NCBI GenBank assembly: GCA_020073705.1
Contig: JAIQES010000020.1
Location: 1 to 64,000 of the forward strand
Direction: 5' to 3'
DNA: 64,000 bases
DNA from: Terriglobia bacterium
Lineage (GTDB): Bacteria; Acidobacteriota; Terriglobia; Acidiferrales; UBA7541
In this document: positions 52,567 to 62,078 of the stretch, in pieces
Layout of the letters: each line of letters starts with the position of its first letter
How positions within the stretch are numbered: position 1 is the stretch's first letter
The notes under the pieces: generated by a model
The model's input: the letters and a program-made list of their open reading frames with translations, nothing else
Database searches by the model: none
What the model was told of the DNA's origin: nothing
Program-made: the position numbers and the translations under genes

Positions 52567-52760
52567 CATGACCCGCGAGGAAATTAAGAACACGTTCAAC
52601 AACTACCGCATCGAATGGCCGCTCGCCGATGAGGCATGTGGCCAGTGAATTGATCCGGTTCATCCTGGAAACCCTGGCGCAGAGCTGCACGCGACGGAAG
52701 TGCGGATGCGGGCCGAGTATCGGGCCGGGGAGTTGCTGAATGCAGGGTCCTAAGCTAGCT
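52567..52760 (+). pseudogene. Broken small-ORF region
   Basis: A 26-codon frame from ATG 52569 (MTREEIKNTFNNYRIEWPLA and six more residues) ends in TGA. Shortly after, another frame gives AELHATEVRMRAEYRAGELL, which resembles the middle of small proteins with an R-x-R-A-E-R-R-A-G-E-L-L helix found near phage or plasmid genes. The two pieces suggest decayed genes of mobile origin. Confidence 0.3.
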
Positions 52761-52825
52761 GGAGAGGTCTCAACCGGAATTTTCGATTAGACCTCTGGCT
52801 TGCGCATTGCATTCGCTACTGGGTG

Positions 52826-53212
52826 TCACTTGCGGCCATGGCCTCTACCGTGGTCACGGAAGCCCCGATCATGGCCGCGGTCGCTGCGATGATTTTGTTC
52901 AATCCGGCCGCGACCTCCGGCCCAATAACCCGCAAAAAACTGCCGTCCATCGTGATGCGGTGCCACCCACAGAGCGCCCACGTACGGTGGTCGAGTCCAA
53001 TAACCTTCATGCCAGTTGTAGTGCATTCCTACGGGATACCAATAGCCCTCCACCCACACGAACTCAGCACCCGGCCTTGCGGGTAGAACCCCAACCATCC
53101 GGGGCGGCGGTGGCGGCCCAATTCTGATTCCTATCGAAACCTGCGCTTCAATTGCCGAGACCGTGGCTAACAGCATCGCGGCAAGCAGTATTGCCTTCAT
53201 GAAGGTTTTCAT
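52826..53212 (-). CDS. Exported YXWGXW-repeat-like protein
   Basis: 128 residues from ATG 53212, preceded by GGAGGC; an in-frame ATG upstream at 53257 is less likely. The signal peptide MKTFMKAILLAAMLLATVSA ends IEAQ. The mature part has a Pro-rich start (IGPPPPPRMVG) and W/Y-rich motifs FVWVEGYWYP, HYNWHEGYWTRPPYVGALWV and QFFAGYWAGG, then a His/Arg/Gly/Asp tail (DRGHDRGFRDHGRGHGRK). This is the pattern of the small periplasmic YXWGXW/BcpO-type proteins, frequent in Acidobacteriota. The role is unknown; surface or periplasmic binding is possible. Confidence 0.75.
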   Translation of the reverse strand: MKTFMKAILLAAMLLATVSAIEAQVSIGIRIGPPPPPRMVGVLPARPGAEFVWVEGYWYPVGMHYNWHEGYWTRPPYVGALWVAPHHDGRQFFAGYWAGGRGRIEQNHRSDRGHDRGFRDHGRGHGRK

Positions 53213-53437
53213 ATTGCTCAGCCTCCCTGATCCCATCATACGCACAAAGGGGCGCAAAACATTGGGCAGTGCAATTTGCGATTGCGAAAGATATAGCTGG
53301 CCGTATGTACAGGCGGTTTAGTTAGGCCCAGCCATCGTGTTATTCGCCGTCAACTTACCGTAGTGGTATCATCCCATCGTGAGCTTGCGTCAACTGAAAA
53401 AACGCGAACGGGTTGGCCACCCGCCAGCAACGGGAGG

Positions 53438-53971
53438 ATGAGTCACTTGCAAGAGGAATTGAGAATTCGGGAGAAGCTGCCGGTCCACAGCCCTAGAGAC
53501 GACAAGGGTATCCGCCCCCATGTGCTCCGAGTCGACGGTCTTGTTGGCCACTGTCTGGAGCTGACCCTAGCCGATTTGGAGCGATTATCCCAGCAAGATC
53601 TCACAGACGATTTTACATGCCTGGAGGGCTGGACTGTTCCCAACATTAGATGGCGCGGGGTTCTGTTGGCAACTGTGCTGTCGCTCACGGAACCACGTCT
53701 CGAGGCTCGTTATGTCCAGGCAAGTGCGGGAGACTTCAGTGTTTCCTTACCCCGCGACCGTGCCGAACGGGCACTGCTTGCTATCCGCCTCAACGAGGGT
53801 GCTGTGCCGTTGGAGCATGGCGGCCCGGTTCGTCTTGTTGTTCCCGGTGGGGAATGCTTCATGAGTATTAAGTGGCTGGATCACTTGGAATTGCGCACCG
53901 AACCTGGGGCAAACACCGCCGAGAAAATCGCATTGGGCCGATTACCTGCTCTCAGGCCCCGCGAGTACTAG
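53438..53971 (+). CDS. Sulfite-oxidase-fold molybdopterin-binding protein, domain only
   Basis: 177 residues; possible starts are ATG 53438 or TTG 53447 (the latter nine bases from GGGAGG). It contains one short oxidoreductase-molybdopterin domain: VLRVDGLVGHCLELTLADLE, the Mo-ligand-type Cys in FTCLEGW, then VPNIRWRGVLLATVL, YVQASAGDFSVSLP and EHGGPVRLVVPGGECFMSIKW. There is no signal peptide and no dimerisation domain, as in MsrP/YedY-like or the small cytoplasmic relatives. Its electron partner is unknown. It is independent of the SoxC-like gene in the island. Confidence 0.75.
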   Translation: MSHLQEELRIREKLPVHSPRDDKGIRPHVLRVDGLVGHCLELTLADLERLSQQDLTDDFTCLEGWTVPNIRWRGVLLATVLSLTEPRLEARYVQASAGDFSVSLPRDRAERALLAIRLNEGAVPLEHGGPVRLVVPGGECFMSIKWLDHLELRTEPGANTAEKIALGRLPALRPREY

Positions 53972-54480
53972 GGAAGGTTCTATAAAAGCAGTTGACTGCG
54001 CCTGCGGCCGGGTGCGCCGACATTTGAGCGATTTTGAACCTTGGGCTCCCCATCCTCTCCCAGCTGTCCGCAACCACCGAATCGCATCTCCCCAACTGAA
54101 CTTAAGGAAGAATCCGCTGCTCCACCTCCCGAAACGTCACTCACTCCACCGCTGGTGAGAAGATCGGGCTAACTAAAATCTAACGGATTAGAACAAAACA
54201 GTGCTCCCTAATTTGCGAATTCGGGTTCAAATGGATCAAACAGCACCTGCGAATCAAAACTTTTTACGGCACCAGCGAGAACGCAGTGAAGACCCAAATA
54301 TAGTATTTAATTGCTGCGAACCAGAAGATCCGGGCGGACAGGTAGCTTCAGTTCTGATTAGGGGTAAACTCCGCAATATGAATGCGAATCCCACTCCCGG
54401 CCAGGTCAGCACAACTCAATTGACGACTTTGGCTCTTTTTGACGACTGACGCGATCTTAAGTCCCTTGATTTGCATGAGG

Positions 54481-54507
54481 TTGGTAGGGGCGGCGGGGAT
54501 CGAATTT
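54481..54507 (-). repeat. tRNA 3'-end fragment, copy A
   Basis: On the minus strand this is a T-arm and acceptor: TTCGATC loop, CCCCG stem, CCGCCCCTA and CCA. It matches 55761-55787 in 26 of 27 bases and in the same orientation. The region 53972-54480 before it has no gene I can support. Confidence 0.7.
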
Positions 54508-54509
54508 GC

Positions 54510-54602
54510 ATCTCCAAAAAATAAGTCCTGAGTTGTAAAAAGCGTAGCACCACTGCCCTTCTTCCAATTGGTGTCAAATGGTGTCAAGTTCTTCGTTCGC
54601 AA
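54510..54602 (-). pseudogene. Possible integrase tail with 10-bp tandem
   Basis: The minus-strand frame RTKNLTPFDTNWKKGSGATL runs towards the tRNA 3'-end copy A. Its DNA contains TGGTGTCAA twice with period 10 (54569-54577, 54579-54587), as ATGGGTGCAA is doubled in the integrase relic at 19062. The likeness in position and design suggests the last codons of another integrase; the protein similarity alone is weak. Confidence 0.35.
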
Positions 54603-54669
54603 AGACGTGACAAATGTCCAGAGTCCTCAGATATACTGTTGCATCTGAAACTTTGAATTGGAGACATGG

Positions 54670-55662
54670 ATGACAGGACCTAGTCCCGAAAAAGTCATGC
54701 AGATCATTACTGGTGGGTGGGCGACTAGCATTCTCGGCGCGGCCGCGCAACACGGCGTGTTCACCGCGCTGGAAGGAAATCCGGCTACCGCGGAGAGCGT
54801 CGCTAAAAAGACGGGAATTTCGTCCCGCGGCGCCCAGGCTCTGCTCGACGGTCTGACCGGACTGGGCCTTCTCACCTTGTCGGAGGGACGGTATCAGAAC
54901 ACTCCGGACGCTTCCCTGTACCTCGTGAAGGGCAAACCCAGCTACTTGGGGGCCATGGCCGAAGTGTATCTGCAGGATTTCCCAACTTGGCAAAAGCTGC
55001 CAGAGGCGGCGAAGACCGGGCTGCCGAGCGCTCCGGACGACTCGGAAGTAGTGGACAATCCCTTCTGGCATGTGCTCGTTCCCGCAATCGCCGCGCTTTC
55101 CTTTCCCGTCGCGCAGATGGCCGCGGAGCGGCTAGGCATCGCCAAGGCGAGTGCGGTGTCGTGGCTCGACGTCGGCGGCGGTTCGGGCGTCTGGTCGGCA
55201 GTCTGGCTCGGCGTGAACAAGCAGGCTACGGGCACCCAGCTCGATTGGCCCAACGTCAACAAGATCGGCCGCGGGTTCGTCGCAAGCTTCGGCGTCGCCG
55301 ACCGTTTCCAGACGATTGATGGGGACTTCCACACGACCGACTTTGGCGCCGCGAAATACGACTTCGCGATCTACGCCCACATCGCCCACATGGAGGCGCC
55401 GGCGGATAACATCGCGGTCTTCCGCAAGTTCCGCAAGGCGCTCAAACCGGGCGGAACGCTCGTGGTTAATGACTTCATCCTTAACGACGACCGGACAGGC
55501 CATCCCTTCGCGATGCTGTTCGCGTCGCAGATGCTGGTGATGACCAAAAGCGGCTTCACCTACCGGCAATCAGACTACCGCCAGTGGCTCGGCGAAGCGG
55601 GATTCAAGTCAGTCGACATCGTGCCGACGCCAACGCCCTCGACGCTGGTCTTCGCGAGTTAG
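54670..55662 (+). CDS. SAM-dependent O-methyltransferase (acetylserotonin/hydroxyneurosporene type)
   Basis: 330 residues from ATG 54670, eight bases after GGAG; an in-frame TTG at 54658 is an alternative. The N-terminal winged-helix dimerisation domain (about 1-95: ATSILGAAAQHGVFTALEGN, LLDGLTGLGLLTLSEGRYQN) precedes a class I Rossmann methyltransferase with the SAM loop WLDVGGGSGVWSA, acidic residues GTQLDWP, DGDFHTTDFG, and LKPGGTLVVNDFILNDDRTG. This is the plant-like O-methyltransferase family acting on phenols and polyketides. It lies between two copies of a tRNA 3' end, so it is probably cargo of a small integrated element. Confidence 0.9.
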   Translation: MTGPSPEKVMQIITGGWATSILGAAAQHGVFTALEGNPATAESVAKKTGISSRGAQALLDGLTGLGLLTLSEGRYQNTPDASLYLVKGKPSYLGAMAEVYLQDFPTWQKLPEAAKTGLPSAPDDSEVVDNPFWHVLVPAIAALSFPVAQMAAERLGIAKASAVSWLDVGGGSGVWSAVWLGVNKQATGTQLDWPNVNKIGRGFVASFGVADRFQTIDGDFHTTDFGAAKYDFAIYAHIAHMEAPADNIAVFRKFRKALKPGGTLVVNDFILNDDRTGHPFAMLFASQMLVMTKSGFTYRQSDYRQWLGEAGFKSVDIVPTPTPSTLVFAS

Positions 55663-55760
55663 TGCGCGGTATTGCCTTCCGAACGGTCGTCCTCCATCGC
55701 GATAGCCGTCGCGCGTGTCAATCTTTTGCGGAGCAAGAGGTGAGTGGTTTCAGAGAAAAT

Positions 55761-55787
55761 TGGTAGGGGCGGTGGGGATCGAATTTT
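55761..55787 (-). repeat. tRNA 3'-end fragment, copy B
   Basis: Direct repeat of 54481-54507 with one T for C change, 1,280 bases away, beyond the methyltransferase gene. No 5' tRNA half is attached to either copy. Confidence 0.7.
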
Positions 55788-56323
55788 TCCTATCCAGTAT
55801 TCTCAAGGACTTACAAAACTCTCTACGGAACAGCAAGAAACAACTTAGCATCCTAGGAAACGCTTGTTGCTGCCCTAAAGCTGCCTTGTCGTTCATCCTG
55901 CTTTCCGCACCGGCAACAACATTGCAACAATCTTTCCGTGTGCTTCCCGCATCGCGTGAAGATCGACGTTTAGAACTGCAATTCCGAGAATCGTCTCGAG
56001 CAACGCACGTAGCCCCTTGAGCGTGATGCTGAAGCGAAAGCTCCCATCAAGTAGAGAAACACTCTTAATGCCGCGCATATTGGGGGTCTGCCGGGCCTGC
56101 CGGGCATGTGGTGAAGACTTCCTGGCGCACAAGAAAACATCTACAGGAAAGCACAGAAAGTCTCAATCAGGAGTAGCAGCGTGAAACGCCAGCGGACTAT
56201 CGTCTATTGGGAGTTCAACATCGACATTCTTGGGCCTGGTCACAAGAGCGTAGCCAAACGTCGCATACGGGCCTGTTGCCATCTCAGAAGATGGCGTCCG
56301 GCACCTACTTTGCAAGGGAACAC
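55788..56323. other. Spacer with a doubtful small frame
   Basis: About 535 bases. A minus-strand frame at 55893-56078 reads MRGIKSVSLLDGSFRFSITL and on to MREAHGKIVAMLLPVRKAG; its composition is protein-like but no ribosome site or family is evident. Nothing else stands out. Confidence 0.3.
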
Positions 56324-56989
56324 TTACTGCAGAATCCAATCGCCTGCTTTCTGTACGAATCGGAACGAATACCGTGGGTAAGGCGTGTCGCACCCCTCGG
56401 ACCTGACTACACGTGCCTTGCCAACGAATTTCGTCCCTCCACTAACCAGATACACCTCGACCACGGCATCCTTCTTCAGTAGGGCCGTGCAACCACACAG
56501 GAACCCGCTTTGACTGACGTTCTCCGTAGCGCTCATTTCCTCGAATGGTTTTTCGTTGATATCGATTCCTCGTAGCTTCAGCATGACTCGCAAGCGAACG
56601 CGCACTTCACTTCTCCGCTCGGGTAGAACCGCGTGCAGCACGTTTGCCAGGCCGGCTCGCAGCGCTTCAAAGTCGATCGGTTTCTCGAAGTACGCCTTGG
56701 CGCCGAGTTCCTTGCAGAGTGATTTCGTTGTTGCACCAGCTTCCCCACTCACGATGATGAGAGGAATCAACTGCGTGGAAGCCAAGGAGCTGAATGTCCG
56801 GCAGAGCTCGAAACCTGAATACTTCGGCATTCTCAGGTCGAGCAAGATGGCGTTGGGTTTGTCTTGCATGGCCATGGCAAGGGCCTGTTCCGGGTCTCCC
56901 GTATCGATGATTTCGTAGCGGTCTGCGAGATTTATTCGCAGGAGACGCCGCATGGCCTCCTCATCATCGACGATCAGTAATTTCTTCAT
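56324..56989 (-). CDS. Response regulator with PilZ output (REC-PilZ)
   Basis: 221 residues: receiver (1-118) with IVDDEEAMRR, phospho-Asp51 in AILLDLRMP, Ser in IIVSGEAG and Lys in YFEKPIDF; then a PilZ-like domain (about 122-221) with R-R-S-E-V-R-V-R in place of R-x-x-x-R, the second motif TENVSQSGFLCGC (D/N-x-S-x-x-G), and VRSEGCDTPYPRYSFRF. PilZ domains bind cyclic di-GMP; the Arg and D-x-S-x-x-G sets are near canonical, so binding is possible. It lies 14 bases after the hybrid kinase on the same strand and probably receives phosphate from it. Confidence 0.85.
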   Translation of the reverse strand: MKKLLIVDDEEAMRRLLRINLADRYEIIDTGDPEQALAMAMQDKPNAILLDLRMPKYSGFELCRTFSSLASTQLIPLIIVSGEAGATTKSLCKELGAKAYFEKPIDFEALRAGLANVLHAVLPERRSEVRVRLRVMLKLRGIDINEKPFEEMSATENVSQSGFLCGCTALLKKDAVVEVYLVSGGTKFVGKARVVRSEGCDTPYPRYSFRFVQKAGDWILQ

Positions 56990-57003
56990 GGTGCGATTGT
57001 CTC

Positions 57004-59274
57004 TTACCTCCTCGATTTGACGTCAGGCGTGGTGACCACCGGGGCATCCGTGCCCGCCGCACTGTTTGTATTCTCCGTCTCTTTATTTGCATCCAATAGC
57101 TCCCGGACTTTGCGCATCAGCCCTTCCTCTGTGATAGGTTTGTGGAGTAAATGGATGCCCTCCTCGAGGACCCCATGACCGGCGATAAAACTGTCCGTGT
57201 AGCCGGACATGTAAAGCACCTTCATCGCGGGATGTCGGGGAGCGAGTCGTTCCGCCAGTACGCGCCCGTTAATTCCCGGCATCACCACGTCTGTGAGTAG
57301 CAGATGAATGGGGCCAGGGTTCTGCGTGGCCACATGCACGGCTTCAGTCCCGTCAGCAGCCGTCAGAACCTGGTACCCATTGTCTCTCAGAAACATATGC
57401 ACTAGTTTGCGCAGAGGTTCTGCGTCTTCGACCAACAAGATGGTCTCGCTTCCGCGTACGGTCAGCGGCATCTGGTTAATTTCGCGTTGAGTTGTAACGG
57501 GCAGTTCGATACGCGGCAAATAGATCTTGAATAACGCTCCCTTTCCTTTCTCAGATTCAACGGTGATGTAGCCACTGCTTTGTTTCACCACGCCATAAAC
57601 TGTGGCGAGACCCAGTCCCGTTCCTTTGTCTCGTCCCTTGGTGGTGAAAAACGGTTCGAAAATTTGTGCCTGGATTTCCGGGTCTATCCCCGTGCCCGTA
57701 TCCGTGACGGCCAGCATTACGTACAGGCCTGGGACCGAACCCTGATGTTCCCTCACAAAAGCCGCATCTAGTTCCACGTTCGCTGTCTGAATTGTCAATG
57801 TGCCCCCAACCGGCATTGCATCCCGCGCGTTGACAGCAAGATTCATCACGACCTGTTCGAGTTGTCCGGGGTCCGCTTTGACCTGGCCGATAGCCGGGTC
57901 AAGGACCAAATTCAGCTGGATGTCTTCTCCGATCAGACGGGGCAGCATCTTTTCCATTTCGGACACCAGCGTGTTCAGGTTCAAAATAGCCGGTTCCAGA
58001 ACCTGTTGACGGCTGAAGGCCAACAGCTGCCGCGTTAACGACACAGCGCGCTGACTGGCCTGCTCAATTTCCTCAGCGTACTCATACGAAGGATTTCCGG
58101 GGACGAGATTTCGTTTCATCACCTGGATGTAACCAAGGATGACTCCGAGGAGATTGTTGAAGTCGTGGGCGATTCCTCCGGACAACCGGCCAACCGCTTC
58201 CATCCTCTGCGCCATGCGGAGCTGTCGCTCCAGCACTCGCCGCTCCGTCACGTCTTCAGCAAAGACCTCGATATGCACGCTGCTCTCGTCCTTTACAGGC
58301 CAGCCGCTGCACCGCACCGTAATGAAAGAGCCGTCTTTCCGTTTCCATTCCATCTCTACGTCTTTGAAATGCTGGTCTCGTAGAAACAGTTCGTTTATTT
58401 TCTGGTGCTCGGCCGGATGACGGTAAATGCCGCTTGCGAGATTGACCGCCAACAATTCGTCCTGCGACTTATAACCCAGCATCTTTTCGAGGGCCGGATT
58501 GACCATGAGGAGCTTCCCGGTCAAATTCGCCTTGAAAATCCCGTACGGCGCATCTCCGACCACGGAGCGAAAGCTCGTTTCCGATTGCCGCAGCAACTCC
58601 ACTGCGCGCTTCCGTTCTGTGACGTCGCGATTAACAATGACTATCTTTTCGGGGTCACCCTTGGAATCGCGGATCACGCTCGCTGTGGATTCCAGCACCC
58701 GCCACGTCCCGTCCTTGTGGCGGAAGCGATACTCCATTGGACGGCCCACCCCCGTGCGCCGGGCTTCCTCAGACGCCTCTTTCACGCGTTCTCTGTCTTC
58801 GGGGTGGATCTGTTCGAAAGAAGATGAGCTTCTTAATTCCTCCGGTGAATATCCAAGAACCTTCTCGTAGGAAAGACTGTTGTAAATGCGGTTGCCGTGT
58901 ATGTCGACAACCGCAATCAAGTCGGCTGCATTTTCGCTGATGAGCCTGAATAGCTCTTCGCCCTGGACCAATTTGCGGCGAATCCTGTTGATCTGCAATT
59001 GCTGATAAAGGGTGTAAATATCGAATATTAGAATGAGTCCCAGCAGACCCATCACGATTTGCGGCAGAACAAGAAAAGTAGATTGGTCGCTTTTGCGTCC
59101 TTCCAAACCGGGGAGTAGAAAGGAAGCGAGTCCAGCGGTCAGCAGCAGTGTGACTGATACCGCCGCAGACCACAGCCACCACTCGTGCCTCTCCATCTTG
59201 CGAATATTCATCGAGAGGGTCTCGGGTGACTGGATGTTCCCGACAGGCGTCCCCTCACCGATTGTGAGACTCAT
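57004..59274 (-). CDS. Hybrid sensor histidine kinase, 2TM-PAS-PAS-HisKA-HATPase-REC
   Basis: 756 residues. Two membrane helices (about 36-56 and 66-88) come first, then a short coiled linker, PAS1 (about 107-222, [20 protein letters not shown]), PAS2 (about 232-345, [20 protein letters not shown]), HisKA with phospho-His370 in [16 protein letters not shown], HATPase (about 465-590: [38 protein letters not shown]) and a C-terminal receiver (about 612-735) with LLTDVVMPG and LHKPIT. The H-D-F-N-N motif marks the HPK4/NtrB-like hybrid class. The start is ATG 59274. The REC-PilZ gene follows after 14 bases. Confidence 0.92.
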   Translation of the reverse strand: MSLTIGEGTPVGNIQSPETLSMNIRKMERHEWWLWSAAVSVTLLLTAGLASFLLPGLEGRKSDQSTFLVLPQIVMGLLGLILIFDIYTLYQQLQINRIRRKLVQGEELFRLISENAADLIAVVDIHGNRIYNSLSYEKVLGYSPEELRSSSSFEQIHPEDRERVKEASEEARRTGVGRPMEYRFRHKDGTWRVLESTASVIRDSKGDPEKIVIVNRDVTERKRAVELLRQSETSFRSVVGDAPYGIFKANLTGKLLMVNPALEKMLGYKSQDELLAVNLASGIYRHPAEHQKINELFLRDQHFKDVEMEWKRKDGSFITVRCSGWPVKDESSVHIEVFAEDVTERRVLERQLRMAQRMEAVGRLSGGIAHDFNNLLGVILGYIQVMKRNLVPGNPSYEYAEEIEQASQRAVSLTRQLLAFSRQQVLEPAILNLNTLVSEMEKMLPRLIGEDIQLNLVLDPAIGQVKADPGQLEQVVMNLAVNARDAMPVGGTLTIQTANVELDAAFVREHQGSVPGLYVMLAVTDTGTGIDPEIQAQIFEPFFTTKGRDKGTGLGLATVYGVVKQSSGYITVESEKGKGALFKIYLPRIELPVTTQREINQMPLTVRGSETILLVEDAEPLRKLVHMFLRDNGYQVLTAADGTEAVHVATQNPGPIHLLLTDVVMPGINGRVLAERLAPRHPAMKVLYMSGYTDSFIAGHGVLEEGIHLLHKPITEEGLMRKVRELLDANKETENTNSAAGTDAPVVTTPDVKSRR

Positions 59275-59871
59275 TGATGATCACCGATGAGAGTCTGCTT
59301 CTTGCTCCGCCATACGTTTTTACGCACACTGACCATAGCTGCCCTCCATATGCACTGGGGAAATTCCAGGTGATTCCATCAATCTCGCTCCATTTCAATC
59401 TGCAGGAGGTTCGGTAAATTCGGCAGAACCGCCTGGATTTTCGAGGAACATGCCAGCGGAGCCGGCACTGAAGTGGATCGCCGAAACGCAAGCCCGTTAG
59501 GTTGTCTCCAATTTCTTCTGCATGTCGAGTAGGTTGCGCAGCGAAAGATGGATAGGGCCATGATGCTTCTTAGCAACCTTTGCAAGAGTTCAGCTAATCT
59601 AGTGTGTTCCAAAATAGCGGTGAGCGGCATGAAATTCCTGGTCTGTTTCTTACAGCGCATCACGCGAGGAGCGGCAGGCCTGATTCCAGGTTTCGGAATG
59701 TGTTTTCATTTACAACCGAGCATGAGACCGCCGTGGTGCCCTCATTCGTCCTGAAATAAAACGGCGCCCCCCGATGCGGGATAATTCTTGACCGTGGGCC
59801 GCTCTATTTTACGGCCTGAGCGATGGCAATCTGTTCTTGGACCTGCTTACGGAAATCAAACGGCTTGGTAA

Positions 59872-60085
59872 TCATTTTGAACGATTCCTTCGGGCTGTCC
59901 GCAGCCGCACACAAGCCGCGTCGTTCAGCCACAACCTTCCTCGGGGCCGCTTCTTCTGCGGCATTTTAAGCTCCTCCCGCCGCCAGATACACGGCCCCCG
60001 ATCCTCGCCTACCTGCCAATCCCACAATAGGGCCATGATCTTCCGGTAGCCGAAACGGCCATCTCGCTGGTCCGTGAATTTTAGT
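59872..60085 (-). pseudogene. IS3-family transposase (OrfB) fragment
   Basis: The minus-strand frame reads RDGRFGYRKIMALLWDWQVG, then IWRREELKMPQKKRPRGRLW and LNDAACVRLR before a stop at 59872-59874. The G-R-x-G-Y-R-K/R-I, I-W-R-R-E-x-L-K-x-P-Q-K and R-G-R-L-W-L-N-D pattern is the region just ahead of the catalytic DDE core of IS3-type OrfB proteins (IS407-like group). Neither the DDE core nor OrfA is present. The surrounding stretch 59275-60322 is otherwise without supported genes. Confidence 0.8.
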
Positions 60086-60322
60086 CCCTGAAAATAGAAA
60101 AGCTCTTCATATGTTTGGTCAGAGTTCTTTTCGTTGCATTAACTTGCGGGTCCTCTCTCAGGGCCGACTCATCATCTTCTCTTTTCTAATCAATGATTTG
60201 CCCAGCATGGTGCATGTCTCCCAGAAGGCGATAATGAGACTGACCGCGGTGTTGTTTGGCACGACTCTTGCTGGCACTTCGGGAGTACTGTTCGCGACAT
60301 GACTAGATGCGCACGTACGGTT

Positions 60323-60634
60323 ATGCGAAAACTCTTAATTAAGTTCCACGTGCCGATCTTGATCTTTCTGATTTCCTCCTCTGTGGCCTGTGCAGAATTC
60401 TCTGAATTGGTCACCTTGTGCGACGACATTTCGAACGATTGCTGCGTCCAGATCTTTTCGCATCATCGGTCACAGGCCAGCGCTACCAGCCTCCACGAGG
60501 TGCTTCTATCGGCTCGAATGCAAGAAAGAGCAGTGTACGCTGAGACTGTTGTTTCCCCGCTGTTTCCTTTTCCTGACACAGGTCCACATACGTCGAACGA
60601 CCTCCTTCATCGGTTGTGCATTCAGCTCACATAA
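60323..60634 (+). CDS. Hypothetical protein with signal peptide
   Basis: A 103-residue frame from ATG 60323 beginning MRKLLIKFHVPILIFLISSS, with VACAEF as a likely cleavage or lipobox-like site. The mature part has Cys-rich CDDISNDCCVQIF and no recognised domain. No clear ribosome site is seen. It could be a genuine short exported protein or a chance frame among IS debris. Confidence 0.3.
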   Translation: MRKLLIKFHVPILIFLISSSVACAEFSELVTLCDDISNDCCVQIFSHHRSQASATSLHEVLLSARMQERAVYAETVVSPLFPFPDTGPHTSNDLLHRLCIQLT

Positions 60635-60796
60635 TTTCAGCCCACCCCACCCAATAGTCTGCGTTAGTTGCTAGGTGTCAATTACCGGAATCACTGAAGA
60701 CCGGTGCTCGGACACTTGCAGATAGTGTATTCGGCGTTGTTTGAGATTCGACCCTTGCTGTTGGATGCAAGACACACTCGGAATGGAGAGGGCAAA

Positions 60797-61852
60797 ATGA
60801 TGAGCCCTAATGTTACCCACGCGAGAGCGGTGCCCTTGGAGATGCGGCCTTTCGGCTGCACCGAAATGCAAGTCAGTGTGCTAGGGTTAGGCGCCGCCGA
60901 GATTGGCTTTGAAAATACGCCCGATCACACGGTCGACAGGATGGTGGGTCAGGCCCACGATACGGGGCTCAACGTCATTGACACTGCTGCGATGTACGGA
61001 GACAGTGAGGAAAAGATCGGCCGCGTCCTGCGCGGGAGACGCGACCGATTCTTGCTTTTTACTAAGTGCGGACGACAATTGCAACCCAGGGCGAGTTTGT
61101 CTGGATTTCTGGCACGTGCAGATCGCACACTACGACATATGGTGGGTCTAAAGGATGGATTGGACTCGACCGACTGGCATCCGCGTGCACTGAAGCAGAA
61201 TATCGAGACGAGTTTAATCCGGCTGAAGACCGACCGGATTGATCTTATTCAACTCCACAGCTGTTCAGAAGAGACGCTACGCGAAGGCGATGTCCTCGAA
61301 GTACTGCAAAGGGCCCGTCAAAGTGGCAAGGTGCGCTACATTGGTTACAGCGGAGACGGGCAGGCGGCCCTCTACGCGGTTCGGAGTGGCTTCTTTGATG
61401 CCTTGCAGATTTCGATTAATATTGCCGAACAGGAAGCGCTCGAATTGATCGTGCCGCTGGCCCGCGAGAAAAACATGGGCATAATTGCAAAGCGGCCGAT
61501 CGCCACAGGACTCTGGAAAAAGGCTCAAACGGAAGCCATAGATCAGCATATCTGCTTGGAACGACTGCAGAAACTCCAATATGATTTCCTGAAAGGCCCG
61601 CAGGATTTTGAGACAGCCTTAAGATTTACAATAAGTGTTCCGGGCGTGAGCACGGCTATAGTAGGGACAACGGACATTGCACACTTTGGCGAAAACATCG
61701 AATTTGCCCGGGCAGGCAGCCTAGATCAGTGCCAATTTGACTCGATCCATAACAGGTGGAAGCAAATCGCACAGCCGGAATGCGTTGGACAAGTGTCACT
61801 CTGTCCGAAACATGTAGAAGCTATTGCACAACCTTCCGTAAGACGATCATGA
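60797..61852 (+). CDS. Aldo/keto reductase, C-terminus extended into IS debris
   Basis: 351 residues from ATG 60797 behind GGAGAGG; an upstream in-frame ATG at 60704 is less likely. It is a TIM barrel of the AKR superfamily (YajO/YhdN-like): N-terminal MQVSVLGLGAAEIGFENTPD, catalytic Asp in NVIDTAAMYGDSEEKIGRVL with Tyr in AAMYG, Lys in LLFTKCG and His in LIQLHSCS. The NADPH-binding end has SVPGVSTAIVGTTDI. It reduces aldehydes or ketones with NADPH. The last 20-30 residues (LCPKHVEAIAQPSVRRS) are read from the complementary strand of an IS5-type transposase relic, so the original end has been replaced. Confidence 0.85.
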   Translation: MMSPNVTHARAVPLEMRPFGCTEMQVSVLGLGAAEIGFENTPDHTVDRMVGQAHDTGLNVIDTAAMYGDSEEKIGRVLRGRRDRFLLFTKCGRQLQPRASLSGFLARADRTLRHMVGLKDGLDSTDWHPRALKQNIETSLIRLKTDRIDLIQLHSCSEETLREGDVLEVLQRARQSGKVRYIGYSGDGQAALYAVRSGFFDALQISINIAEQEALELIVPLAREKNMGIIAKRPIATGLWKKAQTEAIDQHICLERLQKLQYDFLKGPQDFETALRFTISVPGVSTAIVGTTDIAHFGENIEFARAGSLDQCQFDSIHNRWKQIAQPECVGQVSLCPKHVEAIAQPSVRRS

Positions 61853-62015
61853 AGCAGGCAATATGAAAGAACGCCCCGTAGATTCGGAGCGAGCGGTCGT
61901 AGCGGACGACTAAACGCCGGAAGTTGCCGAGCCAGCCGATCGTGCGTTCGATGACCCTGCGTTTTCGGTACCGGCGCAGCGCTCGGCCATCCTGTGAGTT
62001 CGTAAACGGCCGCAC
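61821..62015 (-). pseudogene. IS5-family transposase C-terminal fragment
   Basis: The minus-strand frame contains RRYRKRRVIERTIGWLGNFR, then RLVVRYDRSLRIYGAFFHIA and CFMIVLRKVVQ. The R-x-x-V-E-R-T-x-x-W-L-x-x-F-R-R-L motif holds the last catalytic Glu of the DDE core in IS5-type (IS427 group) transposases, and the C-terminus is complete. The front part of the transposase is absent; the frame before it changes near 62015. It overlaps the end of the aldo/keto reductase gene on the other strand by 32 bases. Confidence 0.85.
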
Positions 62016-62078
62016 GCGAATGTGCTAACTCCTGGTTAACCTCCGTGGACAATTCGCTGGCTGGCAGCGATAACGGCG

